This document shows, in pieces, positions 54,290 to 63,808 of a stretch of DNA of 64,000 bases (position 1 is its first letter; the number at the start of each line of letters is the position of its first letter). Location of the stretch: positions 1,922,001 to 1,986,000 of the forward strand of contig NZ_CP089096.1 in assembly GCF_021172165.1 (NCBI RefSeq), in the 5' to 3' direction. The position numbers and the translations under genes were made by a program. This DNA is from Flavobacterium channae (lineage in GTDB: Bacteria; Bacteroidota; Bacteroidia; Flavobacteriales; Flavobacteriaceae). The notes beneath the pieces are model-generated. The model saw only the letters and a list, made by a program, of their open reading frames with translations, ran no database searches and was not told the origin of the DNA.

Positions 54290-54880
54290 TTATTTCCCTT
54301 CAATCCAATTGATAATAACTGGATCTGTTGGTAATGTTCTTGGATCCACTACATCAACCAATTCACCATTTTCATTGATTAGGTATTTTTGAAAATTCCA
54401 TTTCACATCACTGTCTTCTAATCCGTTTTTAGTTTTCTGTGTTAAGAATTTATAAACTGGATGCATATCATCTCCTTTTACAGAAATTTTAGCCATCATT
54501 GGAAATGAAACACCATAATTTTGCTGACAAAAAGTTGCGATTTCTGTATTACTTCCTGGCTCTTGAGCACCAAAATTATTTGCTGGAAAACCTACAATTA
54601 CGAAGTTTTGATCTTTGTATTTTTCATAAATAGCTTGTAATTGTTCGTATTGTGGTGTTAAACCACACTCAGAAGCCGTATTTACAACTAAAATTTTCTT
54701 TCCTTTTAACGTTGAAAAGTCAAAATCACTTCCGCCTAAATCTTCTACTTTAAACTGATAAATTGTTTCTTTTGCCATAGGTGTTGTTTTTGCTGTTGTT
54801 GCAGTTGGCTTTTTTTGCGCTTGATTTTGGCAACTACAAAACAAAGCTACTACTGAAAACAAGGTTACTAGTTTTTTCAT
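54290..54880 (-). CDS. Glutathione peroxidase family lipoprotein
   Basis: The 196-residue protein has a lipoprotein signal ('LFSVVALFCSCQNQAQ', Cys17) and a Thr/Ala/Lys-rich linker. A GPx domain has Cys72 in 'VVNTASECGLTPQYEQ' in place of selenocysteine, Gln in 'FPANNFGAQEPGS', and Trp in 'VKWNFQKYLIN', giving the catalytic triad. Such Cys-type GPx enzymes generally use thioredoxin to reduce peroxides. Lipidation implies an envelope location. It has its own promoter box at 54895-54902. Confidence 0.92.
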   Translation of the reverse strand: MKKLVTLFSVVALFCSCQNQAQKKPTATTAKTTPMAKETIYQFKVEDLGGSDFDFSTLKGKKILVVNTASECGLTPQYEQLQAIYEKYKDQNFVIVGFPANNFGAQEPGSNTEIATFCQQNYGVSFPMMAKISVKGDDMHPVYKFLTQKTKNGLEDSDVKWNFQKYLINENGELVDVVDPRTLPTDPVIINWIEGK

Positions 54881-54894
54881 ATTTCTTTTTATTT

Positions 54895-54902
54895 CAAATT
54901 TA
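54895..54902 (-). promoter_or_regulatory. gpx -7 promoter element
   Basis: The minus strand reads TAAATTTG, an exact match, 14 nt before the ATG at 54880. Confidence 0.6.
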
Positions 54903-54937
54903 AGCTTTTAATTTGTTTTATTCTGATAAACATTTCA

Positions 54938-54972
54938 TAAAAAAGGGTCGCTAATTAGCGACCCTTTTTTAT
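54938..54972 (-). terminator. Terminator after the ResB-CcsA gene
   Basis: AAAAAGGGTCGCTA and TAGCGACCCTTTTT pair with a 2-nt loop and run into T on the minus strand (A-rich on the plus). It is placed between the ccs gene and gpx. Confidence 0.88.
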
Positions 54973-57900
54973 TTTTTATAATATTTCTTGTATGGAAAAT
55001 ACGCTAATGCAGCTATTATCAATACTCCTAATAAAATATAAATATAATATGTTACATTTTGTTTTTCTCCAGAAGCGTAACTATGTAAACCGCTCAAGTG
55101 AAAGTTTACTCCAAAATAAGTCATTAAAATTGATGCAAAAGCTAAAACGCTCATTACGTTGTAAATCCATCTTCCTCTTAATGCAGGTACAAAACGAGCG
55201 TGAATTACAAAAGCGTACACCATAATACTGATTAATGCCCAAGTTTCTTTTGGATCCCACCCCCAATAGCGTCCCCAACTTTCGTTTGCCCATTGTCCGC
55301 CAAGGAAGTTTCCTATAGTTAACATAACCAAACCTACGGTTAATGCCATTTCGTTGATGTAGGTGATTTCATCTATACTTAATTTCATTTTTGCTTTGTT
55401 CTTTTCGTTGGTGAAAATCATCAAGAATAATGAAACTAAACCTAAAACCATGGCTAATGTAAATGGTCCGTAACTCGCAACAATAACGGCTACGTGAATC
55501 ATTAACCAATACGAATTTAAAACGGGTTGTAAGTTTCCAATTGATGGATCCATCCAATTCCAATGCGCAATCATCAAAATCATAGAAGTTACAAATGCTG
55601 TTGATGCTACAGTAAGTTTAGATTTTCTTCCAAATGCCAATCCAAAAAACATAGTTGCCCAACCTACATAAATCATACTTTCATATGCATCACTCCACGG
55701 AGCGTGACCCGAAATGTACCATCTAACAATTAATCCTGCCAAGTGAAGAGCAAAAAACACTCCTATTAGCACATGAAAAACATTGATTGTTGTTTTTACA
55801 AACTTTGAATTATTGAATAATTGAACTATACAGAAAATCAACATTAAAACTCCAGCCGTCATATACAAATAATACAATCTCTTGAAAATATCATATTTGT
55901 TATAAGTAATTTCAGAGTTGATTTTACTTTCTGAAAGCATAACTGCTTTCCCGTATTTCTTTTGATATTCTGTCAAGCCTTTCAATAAACTACTTGGCAA
56001 TTTGTAATCGTTGTTTTGAGATGCTTTTTCTAATGCATTCAAGTAAAAAGGCATTACGTTTTTAATCGAATCCAAAGCAGTCCCTGTTGGTTGATTTACT
56101 TCTAAATAGGATACCCATTTATTTGATTTATCACCAGGAACAGGGAAAACTTTTAAAATTTGTCCGCTTAAAGCCGAATATAAAAGATTTACTTTTTTAT
56201 CTGCTTCAATAAAATCTTTTTGAAATTGATTAGGAACTGGCTCTTTGTAAGCATCTTCTAAAAACTTTGACAATTTATAGTTTCCAGTTTCATCAAAAAA
56301 CGCAATTAATGGTGCATATTTTGCTTCTTTTTCAACTCCAATTAAATTACGAATACTATCATTTCCTCTTTTTAAATAGATAATTGGTAACGAATACCAA
56401 TACTGAGGATATTGAGTCATTGATAAAAAAGCTTGGTCAGAATTCATTCCTTCATACGAATCGCTTTTTGATACTTTACGAAGTAATTCAGATGAAAACG
56501 TATTGATAGGTTTCATACGACCACCATCTTGAATAACTATTTTTCCAAACTCATTAGCGTGATCAGCAGAAACTTCGTATTTCTTCAATATTTTTAAAAC
56601 TTCATCTTTACTAGGAACATGATTGTGTTCTTGCGCAAATGTAAATGTTGAGAACAAAATTAAAAATACACTTAACAAACCAGCTTTCTTTGCTTTTACT
56701 TTTTCTAATTTTTCTTTTAAACTTGTAAAACGACTATTCTTTGTAAACAAAATGGCCATTAAACCAAAGTACAACAAGAAATATCCAATATAAGTAATCC
56801 AAGTTCCCCAGAAATCGTGACTAACCGATAATTGCGTTCCTTTTTCATCTGGATCAAATCCTGCTTGAAAAAATCGGAATCCTCTGTAATCTAAAATATG
56901 ATTCATGAAAACACTGTCTTTGAAAGTTTTTCCTTGCTCAGAATCGGCAACTTCAATTTTACTTTTAAAAGCCGAATAACTTTTTTCTGTTCCTGGATAT
57001 TTATCCGCAATAAAATCATCTAATTTTACTGTAAAAGGTGTGTTGTAAATTTTACTTCCAAAGAACAACGTAAATTCTAAATCGCCAATCTTAACACTTT
57101 GTGGCATTCCTTGTTTTCCTCTAGAACCAACTAAAGTTATAACTTCTTCTTTTCCTTGTGTCTTGATTTTAACCTTTAAAGCATCATCCGTTTGCTTGTC
57201 TTTAAAATCATTATTCGATTTAAAAGCTAATTCTCCTTTAATCGCTTGTTCTGGAAATACAAACTGAGCACCTCCAATATTATACAATGAGCGAAGCATT
57301 AATGGCTGAACAGAATCTTTTACTACCTTACCTTGTAACTTATCTGCCATTCGCATAAAATCTCCTTCAAAAGGTGTTTGAATAGTATAAGCATCAGCAA
57401 TTTTAGTAATATTAATTGCACCTTGTGTATATTTATTGAAAGCAAAAAGTACATTGTGTAAATTTTGAACTTCGCCTTCTTTTAAGTAGTGCTCATGGCG
57501 TGTTCCTCCACTTGACTCTACCATTTTTATCATCAATTCGCCATTTTCAGACGGAACAACAGTTTCGGAAGCATTCAAAATAAATTCTTCATGTTCCACT
57601 TCAAATGGAATTCCACTAAATTCTTCATCAATTGAAAAATGATTACCAGCAAATGTGTTTAAAAAAGCGTCATCTTTAACTTCAGGAGCTAAATACAAAC
57701 TTTTTTCAAATGTCTTACGACGCATTTCTCCTTCATGATTTCCATCTACAAAGACAGTCAAATACGGTTTATCTGAATAAATAATATTAGCTGATTCTCC
57801 TTCGCGAATTGGCATCATTCCTTCATAACTAATATAACGAGTCACAAATGCTCCAACAATAATTAGAATAAATGAAAGGTGTAAAATTAAAGTTGCCCAA

Positions 57901-58127
57901 TTTTCTTTTTTATGCAATTGATAGCGTTTGATATTTCCAATAAAATTAATCACAAAAAACACCATAATAACTTCAAACCATTTTGTATTGTAAACTACAA
58001 CACGTGCAGTATCAGTATTATAAGCATCTTCAATAAAAGTTCCTGCTGCCATGGCCAATGCAAAAAGAATAAACAAAACGGCCATTAATCGAGTAGATGA
58101 TAAAAGGGATAGTATTTTTTTCTCCAT
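54969..58127 (-). CDS. ccsA: Fused ResB-CcsA cytochrome c biogenesis protein
   Basis: The 1052-residue fusion has an N-terminal ResB part (about 1-465, with 'LSLLSSTRLMAVLFILFALA', 'WATLILHLSFILIIVGAFVT', 'SHDFWGTWITYIGYFLLYFG'). A large extracytoplasmic segment follows (about 500-750). The C-terminal CcsA part has the tryptophan-rich haem-handling motif 'WGRYWGWDPKETW' (WGWDPKET, Trp955 on) and histidines in flanking helices. It exports haem and joins it to c-type cytochromes (System II). The single large gene with both halves is normal for Bacteroidota. It has its own -7 box. Confidence 0.95.
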   Translation of the reverse strand: MEKKILSLLSSTRLMAVLFILFALAMAAGTFIEDAYNTDTARVVVYNTKWFEVIMVFFVINFIGNIKRYQLHKKENWATLILHLSFILIIVGAFVTRYISYEGMMPIREGESANIIYSDKPYLTVFVDGNHEGEMRRKTFEKSLYLAPEVKDDAFLNTFAGNHFSIDEEFSGIPFEVEHEEFILNASETVVPSENGELMIKMVESSGGTRHEHYLKEGEVQNLHNVLFAFNKYTQGAINITKIADAYTIQTPFEGDFMRMADKLQGKVVKDSVQPLMLRSLYNIGGAQFVFPEQAIKGELAFKSNNDFKDKQTDDALKVKIKTQGKEEVITLVGSRGKQGMPQSVKIGDLEFTLFFGSKIYNTPFTVKLDDFIADKYPGTEKSYSAFKSKIEVADSEQGKTFKDSVFMNHILDYRGFRFFQAGFDPDEKGTQLSVSHDFWGTWITYIGYFLLYFGLMAILFTKNSRFTSLKEKLEKVKAKKAGLLSVFLILFSTFTFAQEHNHVPSKDEVLKILKKYEVSADHANEFGKIVIQDGGRMKPINTFSSELLRKVSKSDSYEGMNSDQAFLSMTQYPQYWYSLPIIYLKRGNDSIRNLIGVEKEAKYAPLIAFFDETGNYKLSKFLEDAYKEPVPNQFQKDFIEADKKVNLLYSALSGQILKVFPVPGDKSNKWVSYLEVNQPTGTALDSIKNVMPFYLNALEKASQNNDYKLPSSLLKGLTEYQKKYGKAVMLSESKINSEITYNKYDIFKRLYYLYMTAGVLMLIFCIVQLFNNSKFVKTTINVFHVLIGVFFALHLAGLIVRWYISGHAPWSDAYESMIYVGWATMFFGLAFGRKSKLTVASTAFVTSMILMIAHWNWMDPSIGNLQPVLNSYWLMIHVAVIVASYGPFTLAMVLGLVSLFLMIFTNEKNKAKMKLSIDEITYINEMALTVGLVMLTIGNFLGGQWANESWGRYWGWDPKETWALISIMVYAFVIHARFVPALRGRWIYNVMSVLAFASILMTYFGVNFHLSGLHSYASGEKQNVTYYIYILLGVLIIAALAYFPYKKYYKK

Positions 58128-58161
58128 GAGATAGTTGGGAATACGTTTTTTTAAATTGGCA

Positions 58162-58169
58162 CAAATATA
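58162..58169 (-). promoter_or_regulatory. ResB-CcsA -7 promoter element
   Basis: The minus strand reads TATATTTG, an exact match, 34 nt before the ATG at 58127. Confidence 0.6.
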
Positions 58170-58233
58170 CTCAAAAACAAAAACTTTTTTTAGAAGTTTA
58201 ACAAAGGTTTGATGTTTTTAATATACGATTCAT

Positions 58234-58965
58234 TTAATAAAGCATTTTTACTTCTTTAATATCGAAATGAATAACAGCATCATCTTCTAACATTACTTCT
58301 AGTTTTCCTTCTGGAGTAACTTGTTGTATTTTACCAACGAAACGCTTTCCAGAAATATCTTCGAAAGTTGAAACCATATCTTTTTTAAACAAAATTGTAT
58401 GATATGCATCCCAGTAATAATCTTCACCAACAATTGAAAGTTGTTTTAAATTCATTTCCAACTGATTTACAATCGAAATTAGCAAAGTATCTCTGTCTAA
58501 AATTTTATTTTCTAAAACATAAATTGAAGATGCTTGAGGTAAATTCTGAAAATTTTCTTGGTTCACATTCAAACCTATCCCAATTATGGATTGTACTTCA
58601 TTTTGATTTTTGAACGTATTTTCAATTAAAATGCCACCAATTTTTTTATTTTCTGCCAAAATGTCGTTTGGCCATTTTATCTTAAAATTCAAATTACTGA
58701 CACTTTTTAATGCATCAACTACACTTAAAGCTACCACAATATTTAAAGCAAAAAGACTTGTAATTTGATTTATTTTTTGATGATATAAAACACTAAATGT
58801 TAAGTTTTTACCCACTTCAGAAGCCCACACAGCACCTCTTTGTCCTCTACCTTCTTTTTGCAATTCTGTACTTACAACAGTGAAATTTTCGCAACTTTCT
58901 TGAGCTGCAAGAGTTTTCAAAAAAAGGTTAGTAGAATCTATGGCATCGAGTTTGATTATCTTCAT
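58234..58965 (-). CDS. birA: Biotin--[acetyl-CoA-carboxylase] ligase
   Basis: The 243-residue protein attaches biotin to the biotin carboxyl carrier protein of acetyl-CoA carboxylase. It has the ligase core: 'ELQKEGRGQRGAVWASEVGK' (about 33-52, GRGQRG), 'FKIKWPNDILAENKKIGGIL' (about 94-113) and a C-terminal SH3-like domain ('FVGKIQQVTPEGKLEVMLED'). The N-terminal winged-helix repressor domain of E. coli BirA is absent, so it is a catalytic-only type. It is divergent from rsfS. Confidence 0.95.
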   Translation of the reverse strand: MKIIKLDAIDSTNLFLKTLAAQESCENFTVVSTELQKEGRGQRGAVWASEVGKNLTFSVLYHQKINQITSLFALNIVVALSVVDALKSVSNLNFKIKWPNDILAENKKIGGILIENTFKNQNEVQSIIGIGLNVNQENFQNLPQASSIYVLENKILDRDTLLISIVNQLEMNLKQLSIVGEDYYWDAYHTILFKKDMVSTFEDISGKRFVGKIQQVTPEGKLEVMLEDDAVIHFDIKEVKMLY

Positions 58966-59022
58966 AATACAATAACAAAATTTAATCTTATGTTAAGGTT
59001 CAAAAATAATCACAAAAAATGA

Positions 59023-59030
59023 TACCTTTG
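59023..59030 (+). promoter_or_regulatory. rsfS-ftsH -7 promoter element
   Basis: TACCTTTG matches exactly, ending 20 nt before the rsfS ATG. Confidence 0.65.
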
Positions 59031-59050
59031 CATAAATAGAAAAATAATAA

Positions 59051-59422
59051 ATGGCGAATAAGCAGATTAATAATGATGATCTATTAGCGAATATCATCAA
59101 AGGAATTGAAGAAGTAAAAGGAGAAAATATTGATATTCTTGATTTAAGAGAAATAGACAATACGGTATGTGATTATTTTGTTATTTGTAATGGTAATTCA
59201 AATACACAAGTAAACGCTATTGTAGGTTCTGTACAAAAAATCGTTTCTAAAGAATTAAAAGACAAACCATGGCACGTTGAAGGTGCAGAAAATGGCGAGT
59301 GGGTTTTAATGGACTATGTAAATATTGTAGTTCATGTATTCCAAAAACATATACGCGAATACTACCGAATTGAGAGTTTATGGGGTGATGCTAAAATCAC
59401 AACCATTGAAACTAAATACTAA
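59051..59422 (+). CDS. rsfS: Ribosome silencing factor RsfS
   Basis: The 123-residue protein binds L14 on the 50S subunit and blocks subunit joining when nutrients run low. 'DNTVCDYFVICNGNSNTQVN' and 'WHVEGAENGEWVLMDYVNIV' with 'HVFQKHIREYYRIESLWGDA' are diagnostic. It is 8 nt upstream of ftsH and likely co-transcribed with it. Confidence 0.96.
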   Translation: MANKQINNDDLLANIIKGIEEVKGENIDILDLREIDNTVCDYFVICNGNSNTQVNAIVGSVQKIVSKELKDKPWHVEGAENGEWVLMDYVNIVVHVFQKHIREYYRIESLWGDAKITTIETKY

Positions 59423-59430
59423 AATTTCTT

Positions 59431-61350
59431 ATGGCACAAAATAATAATTCTAACTTTAAGTTTAGTCCATGGATGAGTATTGTACTTGTCCTAACTATTT
59501 TTTTTACAATAAGTTTATTTACAAAAGGAATTGATTTAAGCAATCCTGCGCCAACAACAATTTCAAGATTTTATCAATTTTTAGATAAAAACCAAGTAGA
59601 AAAAGTAGTTTTCACGAATAATAAAGCTACAGTATTTCTTAAAAAATCGGCTTTGACTGACAAAGTTCATGATAAAGTAAAAAATGATGTTTTAGGAAAA
59701 CCAAATACAAAAGGACCGCACTATTTCTTTGAAATTGGTGATTTAAAAACGTTCCAAGAAAATTTACAAAAAGCGGCTAAAGAAGGCAAATTAACTGACT
59801 ACGAAAAAGAGCCAGAAAGCATGTGGGGTGAAGTAATTTCAATGCTTTTACCTATTGTTTTATTAGTTGGACTTTGGATCTTCATGATGAGAAGAATGTC
59901 AGGTGGTTCTGGTGGTGGCGGAGGTCAAATTTTTAGCATTGGAAAATCAAAAGCTAAATTATTTGACGAAAAGAATGATACCAGAGTAACTTTTGAAAAC
60001 GTTGCTGGATTAGAAGGTGCAAAAGAAGAAATTCAAGAAATTGTGGAATTCCTTAAAAATCCTGAAAAATATACATCAATTGGAGGTAAAATCCCAAAAG
60101 GCGCTTTATTAGTTGGACCTCCAGGAACAGGAAAAACATTATTAGCTAAAGCTGTTGCTGGTGAAGCTAGAGTTCCTTTCTTCTCTTTATCAGGTTCTGA
60201 TTTTGTGGAAATGTTTGTTGGAGTTGGAGCTTCTCGTGTTAGAGATTTATTCAAACAAGCGAAAGAAAAATCACCTGCAATTATTTTTATAGACGAAATT
60301 GACGCTGTAGGTAGAGCGCGTGGTAAAAACAACATGACTGGAGCCAATGACGAAAGAGAAAACACGTTAAACCAGTTATTAACAGAAATGGATGGTTTTG
60401 GTACTAATTCAAATGTTATTGTATTAGCTGCAACAAACCGTGCTGATGTATTAGACAAAGCATTACTTCGTGCTGGACGTTTTGACAGACAGATTTATGT
60501 AGATTTACCGGACATTAGAGAGCGTAAAGAAATTTTTGAAGTACACTTAAAACCTTTGAAAAAATCAGAGGAATTAGATACTGAATTCTTAGCAAAACAA
60601 ACACCTGGATTCTCAGGAGCTGATATTGCAAATGTTTGTAACGAAGCTGCTTTAATTGCCGCTCGTAAAGATAAAAAAGCAGTAGACAAACAAGATTTCT
60701 TAGATGCTGTTGATAGAATTGTTGGTGGTTTAGAAAAGAAAAATAAAATTGTTACTCCGGCAGAAAAACGTGCAATTGCAATTCACGAAGCTGGACACGC
60801 AACTGTAAGTTGGATGTTGGAACATGCTGCACCACTTGTAAAAGTTACAATTGTTCCTCGCGGACAAAGTTTAGGAGCTGCTTGGTATTTACCTGAAGAG
60901 CGTTTAATTGTTCGTCCTGATCAAATGTTAGACGAAATGTGTGCTACTATGGGAGGAAGAGCTGCTGAAAAAGTAATTTTTGACGAAATTTCAACAGGTG
61001 CATTAAGTGATTTAGAAAAAGTAACTCGCCAAGCAAGAGCTATGGTTACGATTTATGGATTGAATGATAAGCTAGGAAATATTACTTATTACGATTCTAC
61101 AGGTCAATCGGATTACAATTTCTCTAAGCCATATTCTGAAGAAACAGCTAAAGTTATCGATACTGAAATTTCAAAATTAATTGAAGAGCAATACCAAAGA
61201 GCAATTCATATTTTGGAAACTAATAAAGATAAACTTATTCAATTAGCTGATATTCTGATTGAAAAAGAAGTAATTTTCAAAGATGATTTAGAAACAATTT
61301 TTGGAAAAAGATTCTTTGAAAAAGAAGGCGAAATTCCTGTTACAGAATAA
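59431..61350 (+). CDS. ftsH: ATP-dependent zinc metalloprotease FtsH
   Basis: The membrane-bound AAA protease degrades damaged and regulatory membrane proteins. The 639 residues comprise two N-terminal helices (about 14-30 and 131-149) flanking a small periplasmic domain. The AAA module has Walker A GPPGTGKT (229-236), Walker B with Asp288-Glu289 ('IIFIDEIDAVG') and an arginine-finger region ('RADVLDKALLRAGRFDRQI'). The zinc protease active site is HEAGH (452-456). A Gly-rich linker precedes the AAA domain ('SGGSGGGGGQIFSIGKSK'). A terminator follows. Confidence 0.97.
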   Translation: MAQNNNSNFKFSPWMSIVLVLTIFFTISLFTKGIDLSNPAPTTISRFYQFLDKNQVEKVVFTNNKATVFLKKSALTDKVHDKVKNDVLGKPNTKGPHYFFEIGDLKTFQENLQKAAKEGKLTDYEKEPESMWGEVISMLLPIVLLVGLWIFMMRRMSGGSGGGGGQIFSIGKSKAKLFDEKNDTRVTFENVAGLEGAKEEIQEIVEFLKNPEKYTSIGGKIPKGALLVGPPGTGKTLLAKAVAGEARVPFFSLSGSDFVEMFVGVGASRVRDLFKQAKEKSPAIIFIDEIDAVGRARGKNNMTGANDERENTLNQLLTEMDGFGTNSNVIVLAATNRADVLDKALLRAGRFDRQIYVDLPDIRERKEIFEVHLKPLKKSEELDTEFLAKQTPGFSGADIANVCNEAALIAARKDKKAVDKQDFLDAVDRIVGGLEKKNKIVTPAEKRAIAIHEAGHATVSWMLEHAAPLVKVTIVPRGQSLGAAWYLPEERLIVRPDQMLDEMCATMGGRAAEKVIFDEISTGALSDLEKVTRQARAMVTIYGLNDKLGNITYYDSTGQSDYNFSKPYSEETAKVIDTEISKLIEEQYQRAIHILETNKDKLIQLADILIEKEVIFKDDLETIFGKRFFEKEGEIPVTE

Positions 61351-61380
61351 GGACTTATCAACAAAAATATATTAATAAAA

Positions 61381-61417
61381 AACTTAGTTCCTTATTGAAA
61401 GAACTAAGTTTTTTTTT
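61381..61417 (+). terminator. ftsH terminator
   Basis: AACTTAGTTC (61381-61390) and GAACTAAGTT (61401-61410) pair around a 10-nt loop, followed by a T-run that runs into the next promoter. Confidence 0.85.
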
Positions 61418-61424
61418 ATCTTTG
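61417..61424 (+). promoter_or_regulatory. -7 element for the LUD-cdsA-psd operon
   Basis: TATCTTTG matches exactly and directly abuts the ftsH terminator T-run, 33 nt before the ATG at 61457. Confidence 0.65.
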
Positions 61425-61456
61425 ATTTTCACACTATAAAAAGCGACGAAAGATAC

Positions 61457-62062
61457 ATGAGTCTTTTTAGAAAAATTTTTGGCAGCCTAGGAGAAGAAGA
61501 GGATAACGACAAAAAACAAGAAATTAAAAGTCCTTATACTCCCGATATTACTTTGCCTATAGACGAACAATTCACTTTCAATTTTAAAAATAATGGAGGA
61601 AAGTTTATCTATTGTGAAAACTTAGATGAAATCGCCGAAAATTTCGAAAATATATTAGCCGAAAACGATTGGTTCGAATGCAATGCTCATTGCTATAATT
61701 CGAGATTATTACATCTTTTAGACGAAAACAAATTAACTTACAACAATGCTTCACCAGCAGTATTTTTTCTTTCTTCTTGCGAAAATTTAATTGCAGATGA
61801 AGGTTCTATATTGTTTTCATCAAACCAATTCAAACACTACAAACCAAATGAATTACCAACTAATATGGTAATTTTTGCAACTACCAGTCAAATTGTGAAT
61901 AGTAAGAGTGATGGCTTGAGGCGAATTAAGAACATGCACGAAAAAAACTATCCTTCTAATATTACAACCATAAAATATTTTGAAGAAGTTAAGGAACAAG
62001 ATTTTTTACATTACGGAAGTTGTCATAAAAACCTTTACCTACTTCTTTTAGAGGACTTATAA
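61457..62062 (+). CDS. LUD (LutC/YkgG) domain protein
   Basis: The 201-residue protein has the LUD fold: 'FIYCENLDEIAENFENILAE', 'NNASPAVFFLSSCENLIADE', 'GSILFSSNQFKHYKPNELPT' and 'MVIFATTSQIVNSKSDGLRR'. LutC proteins act in lactate oxidation, but a lone LUD protein before cdsA is a common Bacteroidota arrangement and its role there is unclear. Its stop overlaps the cdsA ATG by one base. Confidence 0.85.
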   Translation: MSLFRKIFGSLGEEEDNDKKQEIKSPYTPDITLPIDEQFTFNFKNNGGKFIYCENLDEIAENFENILAENDWFECNAHCYNSRLLHLLDENKLTYNNASPAVFFLSSCENLIADEGSILFSSNQFKHYKPNELPTNMVIFATTSQIVNSKSDGLRRIKNMHEKNYPSNITTIKYFEEVKEQDFLHYGSCHKNLYLLLLEDL

Positions 62063-62868
62063 TGAACGAAACGCTAAAAAGAGCATTATCTGGAGCCGTT
62101 TATGTAATTTTATTATTAGGCTGTATTTCTTATTCTAGAGAGGGTTTAGCAATTCTTTTTGGCGCTTTTCTGATTATTGGAGTATACGAGTTTTGCAAAA
62201 TGTGCGGACTAAATTACTTTATTAGTATTCCATTAGCAGGAGGTTCTTATTTTTATTTATGGAATAAAAATTCGGATCTAAACACAAATACTGCACTTAC
62301 AGCAATTGCTATTATAATTTCGATAAAACTCCTACTCTATCTTTTTAATCACAACAAAACCCATTTTAAAACCTATACACGTTATTTCTTGTTGTTTGGA
62401 TATATCATTCTTCCATTCATATTAGCAAATTACGTAGCTATGGGAGTAAAAGGATACAATCCTAAAATTCTTATTTCAGTTATTATACTTATTTGGACAA
62501 ACGATACATTTGCATATTTAGTTGGTAAAAATTTAGGAAAGAACAAACTTTTTCCAAGTGTTTCTCCAAAAAAGACAATTGAAGGATTTATCGGCGGAAT
62601 CGTGTTTACCATTATTGGTGGAGCACTTTTAGCACATTTTTACATCATGACATCAAATCTTTACATTTGGATTATCATTGCTTCTATTGTTAGCATTTTC
62701 AGCACATTAGGCGATTTAATCGAATCCAAATTAAAGCGAGTTGCCGGAATTAAAGACACCGGAAATATCATGCCAGGTCATGGTGGTATTTTAGATCGAC
62801 TAGATAGTATTATATTTGTAATTCCATTTATTAACTTATTTTATTTAATTTTATATTATGTTTCATAA
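62062..62868 (+). CDS. cdsA: Phosphatidate cytidylyltransferase
   Basis: CdsA makes CDP-diacylglycerol from phosphatidate and CTP, the branch point of phospholipid synthesis. The 268-residue integral membrane protein has about seven helices and the C-terminal CDP-DAG synthase signature 'LGDLIESKLKRVAGIKDTGN' with 'MPGHGGILDRLDSI' (about 215-254). It overlaps psd by 11 nt at its 3' end and lutC-like by one base at its 5' end. Confidence 0.96.
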   Translation: MNETLKRALSGAVYVILLLGCISYSREGLAILFGAFLIIGVYEFCKMCGLNYFISIPLAGGSYFYLWNKNSDLNTNTALTAIAIIISIKLLLYLFNHNKTHFKTYTRYFLLFGYIILPFILANYVAMGVKGYNPKILISVIILIWTNDTFAYLVGKNLGKNKLFPSVSPKKTIEGFIGGIVFTIIGGALLAHFYIMTSNLYIWIIIASIVSIFSTLGDLIESKLKRVAGIKDTGNIMPGHGGILDRLDSIIFVIPFINLFYLILYYVS

Positions 62869-63511
62869 AGAAGGTTCAAAAATCATTTTCATTACACTGC
62901 TTTTAGTAGTTGCAATTATTTTCTTAACCGACACTTTTGTATCTGTAAGTTGGTTACAAACAATTTTATACCTATTTGCATTAGTAATATTAGTTTTGGT
63001 TTTACAATTCTTTAGAAACCCAAAACGAGTTGCAGATAATAGCGATAATCACATCTTAGCCCCAGTTGATGGTAAAGTAGTAGTTATTGAAGAAGTTTAC
63101 GAACCTGAGTATTTTAAAGATAAACGTTTAATGGTTTCTATTTTCATGTCCCCTATAAACGTTCATGTTACAAGATATTGTGTAAATGGAATTGTAAAAT
63201 ACAGCAAATATCACCCAGGAAAATATTTAGTAGCTTGGCATCCAAAAGCAAGTGAAGAAAACGAAAGAACTACTGTTGTTATTAACAATCGTATCTATGG
63301 TGAAATTTTATACCGTCAAATTGCAGGTGCTCTTGCAAGACGTATTGTAAACTATGCCGAAGAAGGAATGCGAGTTGTTCAAGGTAAAGATGCAGGTTTC
63401 ATTAAATTTGGTTCTAGAGTAGATATTTATTTACCATTAGGAACAGAAGTAAATGTAAAATTAGGCGATAAAGCTATAGGAAATAAAACCATTATTAGTA
63501 AAAAAGCATAA
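62858..63511 (+). CDS. psd: Phosphatidylserine decarboxylase family protein
   Basis: The 217-residue protein has two N-terminal membrane helices ('IIFITLLLVVAIIFLTDTFV', 'TILYLFALVILVLVLQFF'), then the decarboxylase core ('LAPVDGKVVVIEEVYEPEYF', 'LMVSIFMSPINVHVTRYCVN'). The self-cleavage site is Gly185-Ser186 in 'FIKFGSRVD', which gives the pyruvoyl group. It is the short, PSD-B-like class. It makes phosphatidylethanolamine, downstream of CdsA. Confidence 0.94.
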   Translation: MFHKEGSKIIFITLLLVVAIIFLTDTFVSVSWLQTILYLFALVILVLVLQFFRNPKRVADNSDNHILAPVDGKVVVIEEVYEPEYFKDKRLMVSIFMSPINVHVTRYCVNGIVKYSKYHPGKYLVAWHPKASEENERTTVVINNRIYGEILYRQIAGALARRIVNYAEEGMRVVQGKDAGFIKFGSRVDIYLPLGTEVNVKLGDKAIGNKTIISKKA

Positions 63512-63514
63512 AGC

Positions 63515-63796
63515 ATGAGCGAAAAGGATTTAAATACTTTATTTGACGAAGCATTTGCTAATGCACAATTGATTCCTCAAGAATCAGTGCCACAGGATAT
63601 GCAATTAATATTGTATGGTTTGTACAAACAAGCAACTTCCGAAACGTCAAACCCTTTATTATTTCAAAATCCTCAAGACCTTAGAAACGCTTTCAAATTA
63701 AATGCTTGGATGCAGGTAAAACACATCAAGCCTGAAGAAGCAAAAAAAGAATACATTAAAATCATCAATCAATTACTGAAAGAGCGTAATTTATAA
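63515..63796 (+). CDS. Acyl-CoA-binding protein
   Basis: The 93-residue four-helix protein carries long acyl-CoA. 'LDTLFDEAFANAQ'-like start, then 'DMQLILYGLYKQATSE' and 'NAWMQVKHIKPEEAKKEYIK' match the ACBP family. It lies 3 nt after psd, in the lipid-synthesis operon. Confidence 0.93.
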   Translation: MSEKDLNTLFDEAFANAQLIPQESVPQDMQLILYGLYKQATSETSNPLLFQNPQDLRNAFKLNAWMQVKHIKPEEAKKEYIKIINQLLKERNL

Positions 63797-63808
63797 TTTA
63801 CATTACAA

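Noticed and set aside
60033..60458. 141-residue minus-strand frame
   Set aside because: Antisense of the ftsH AAA domain.
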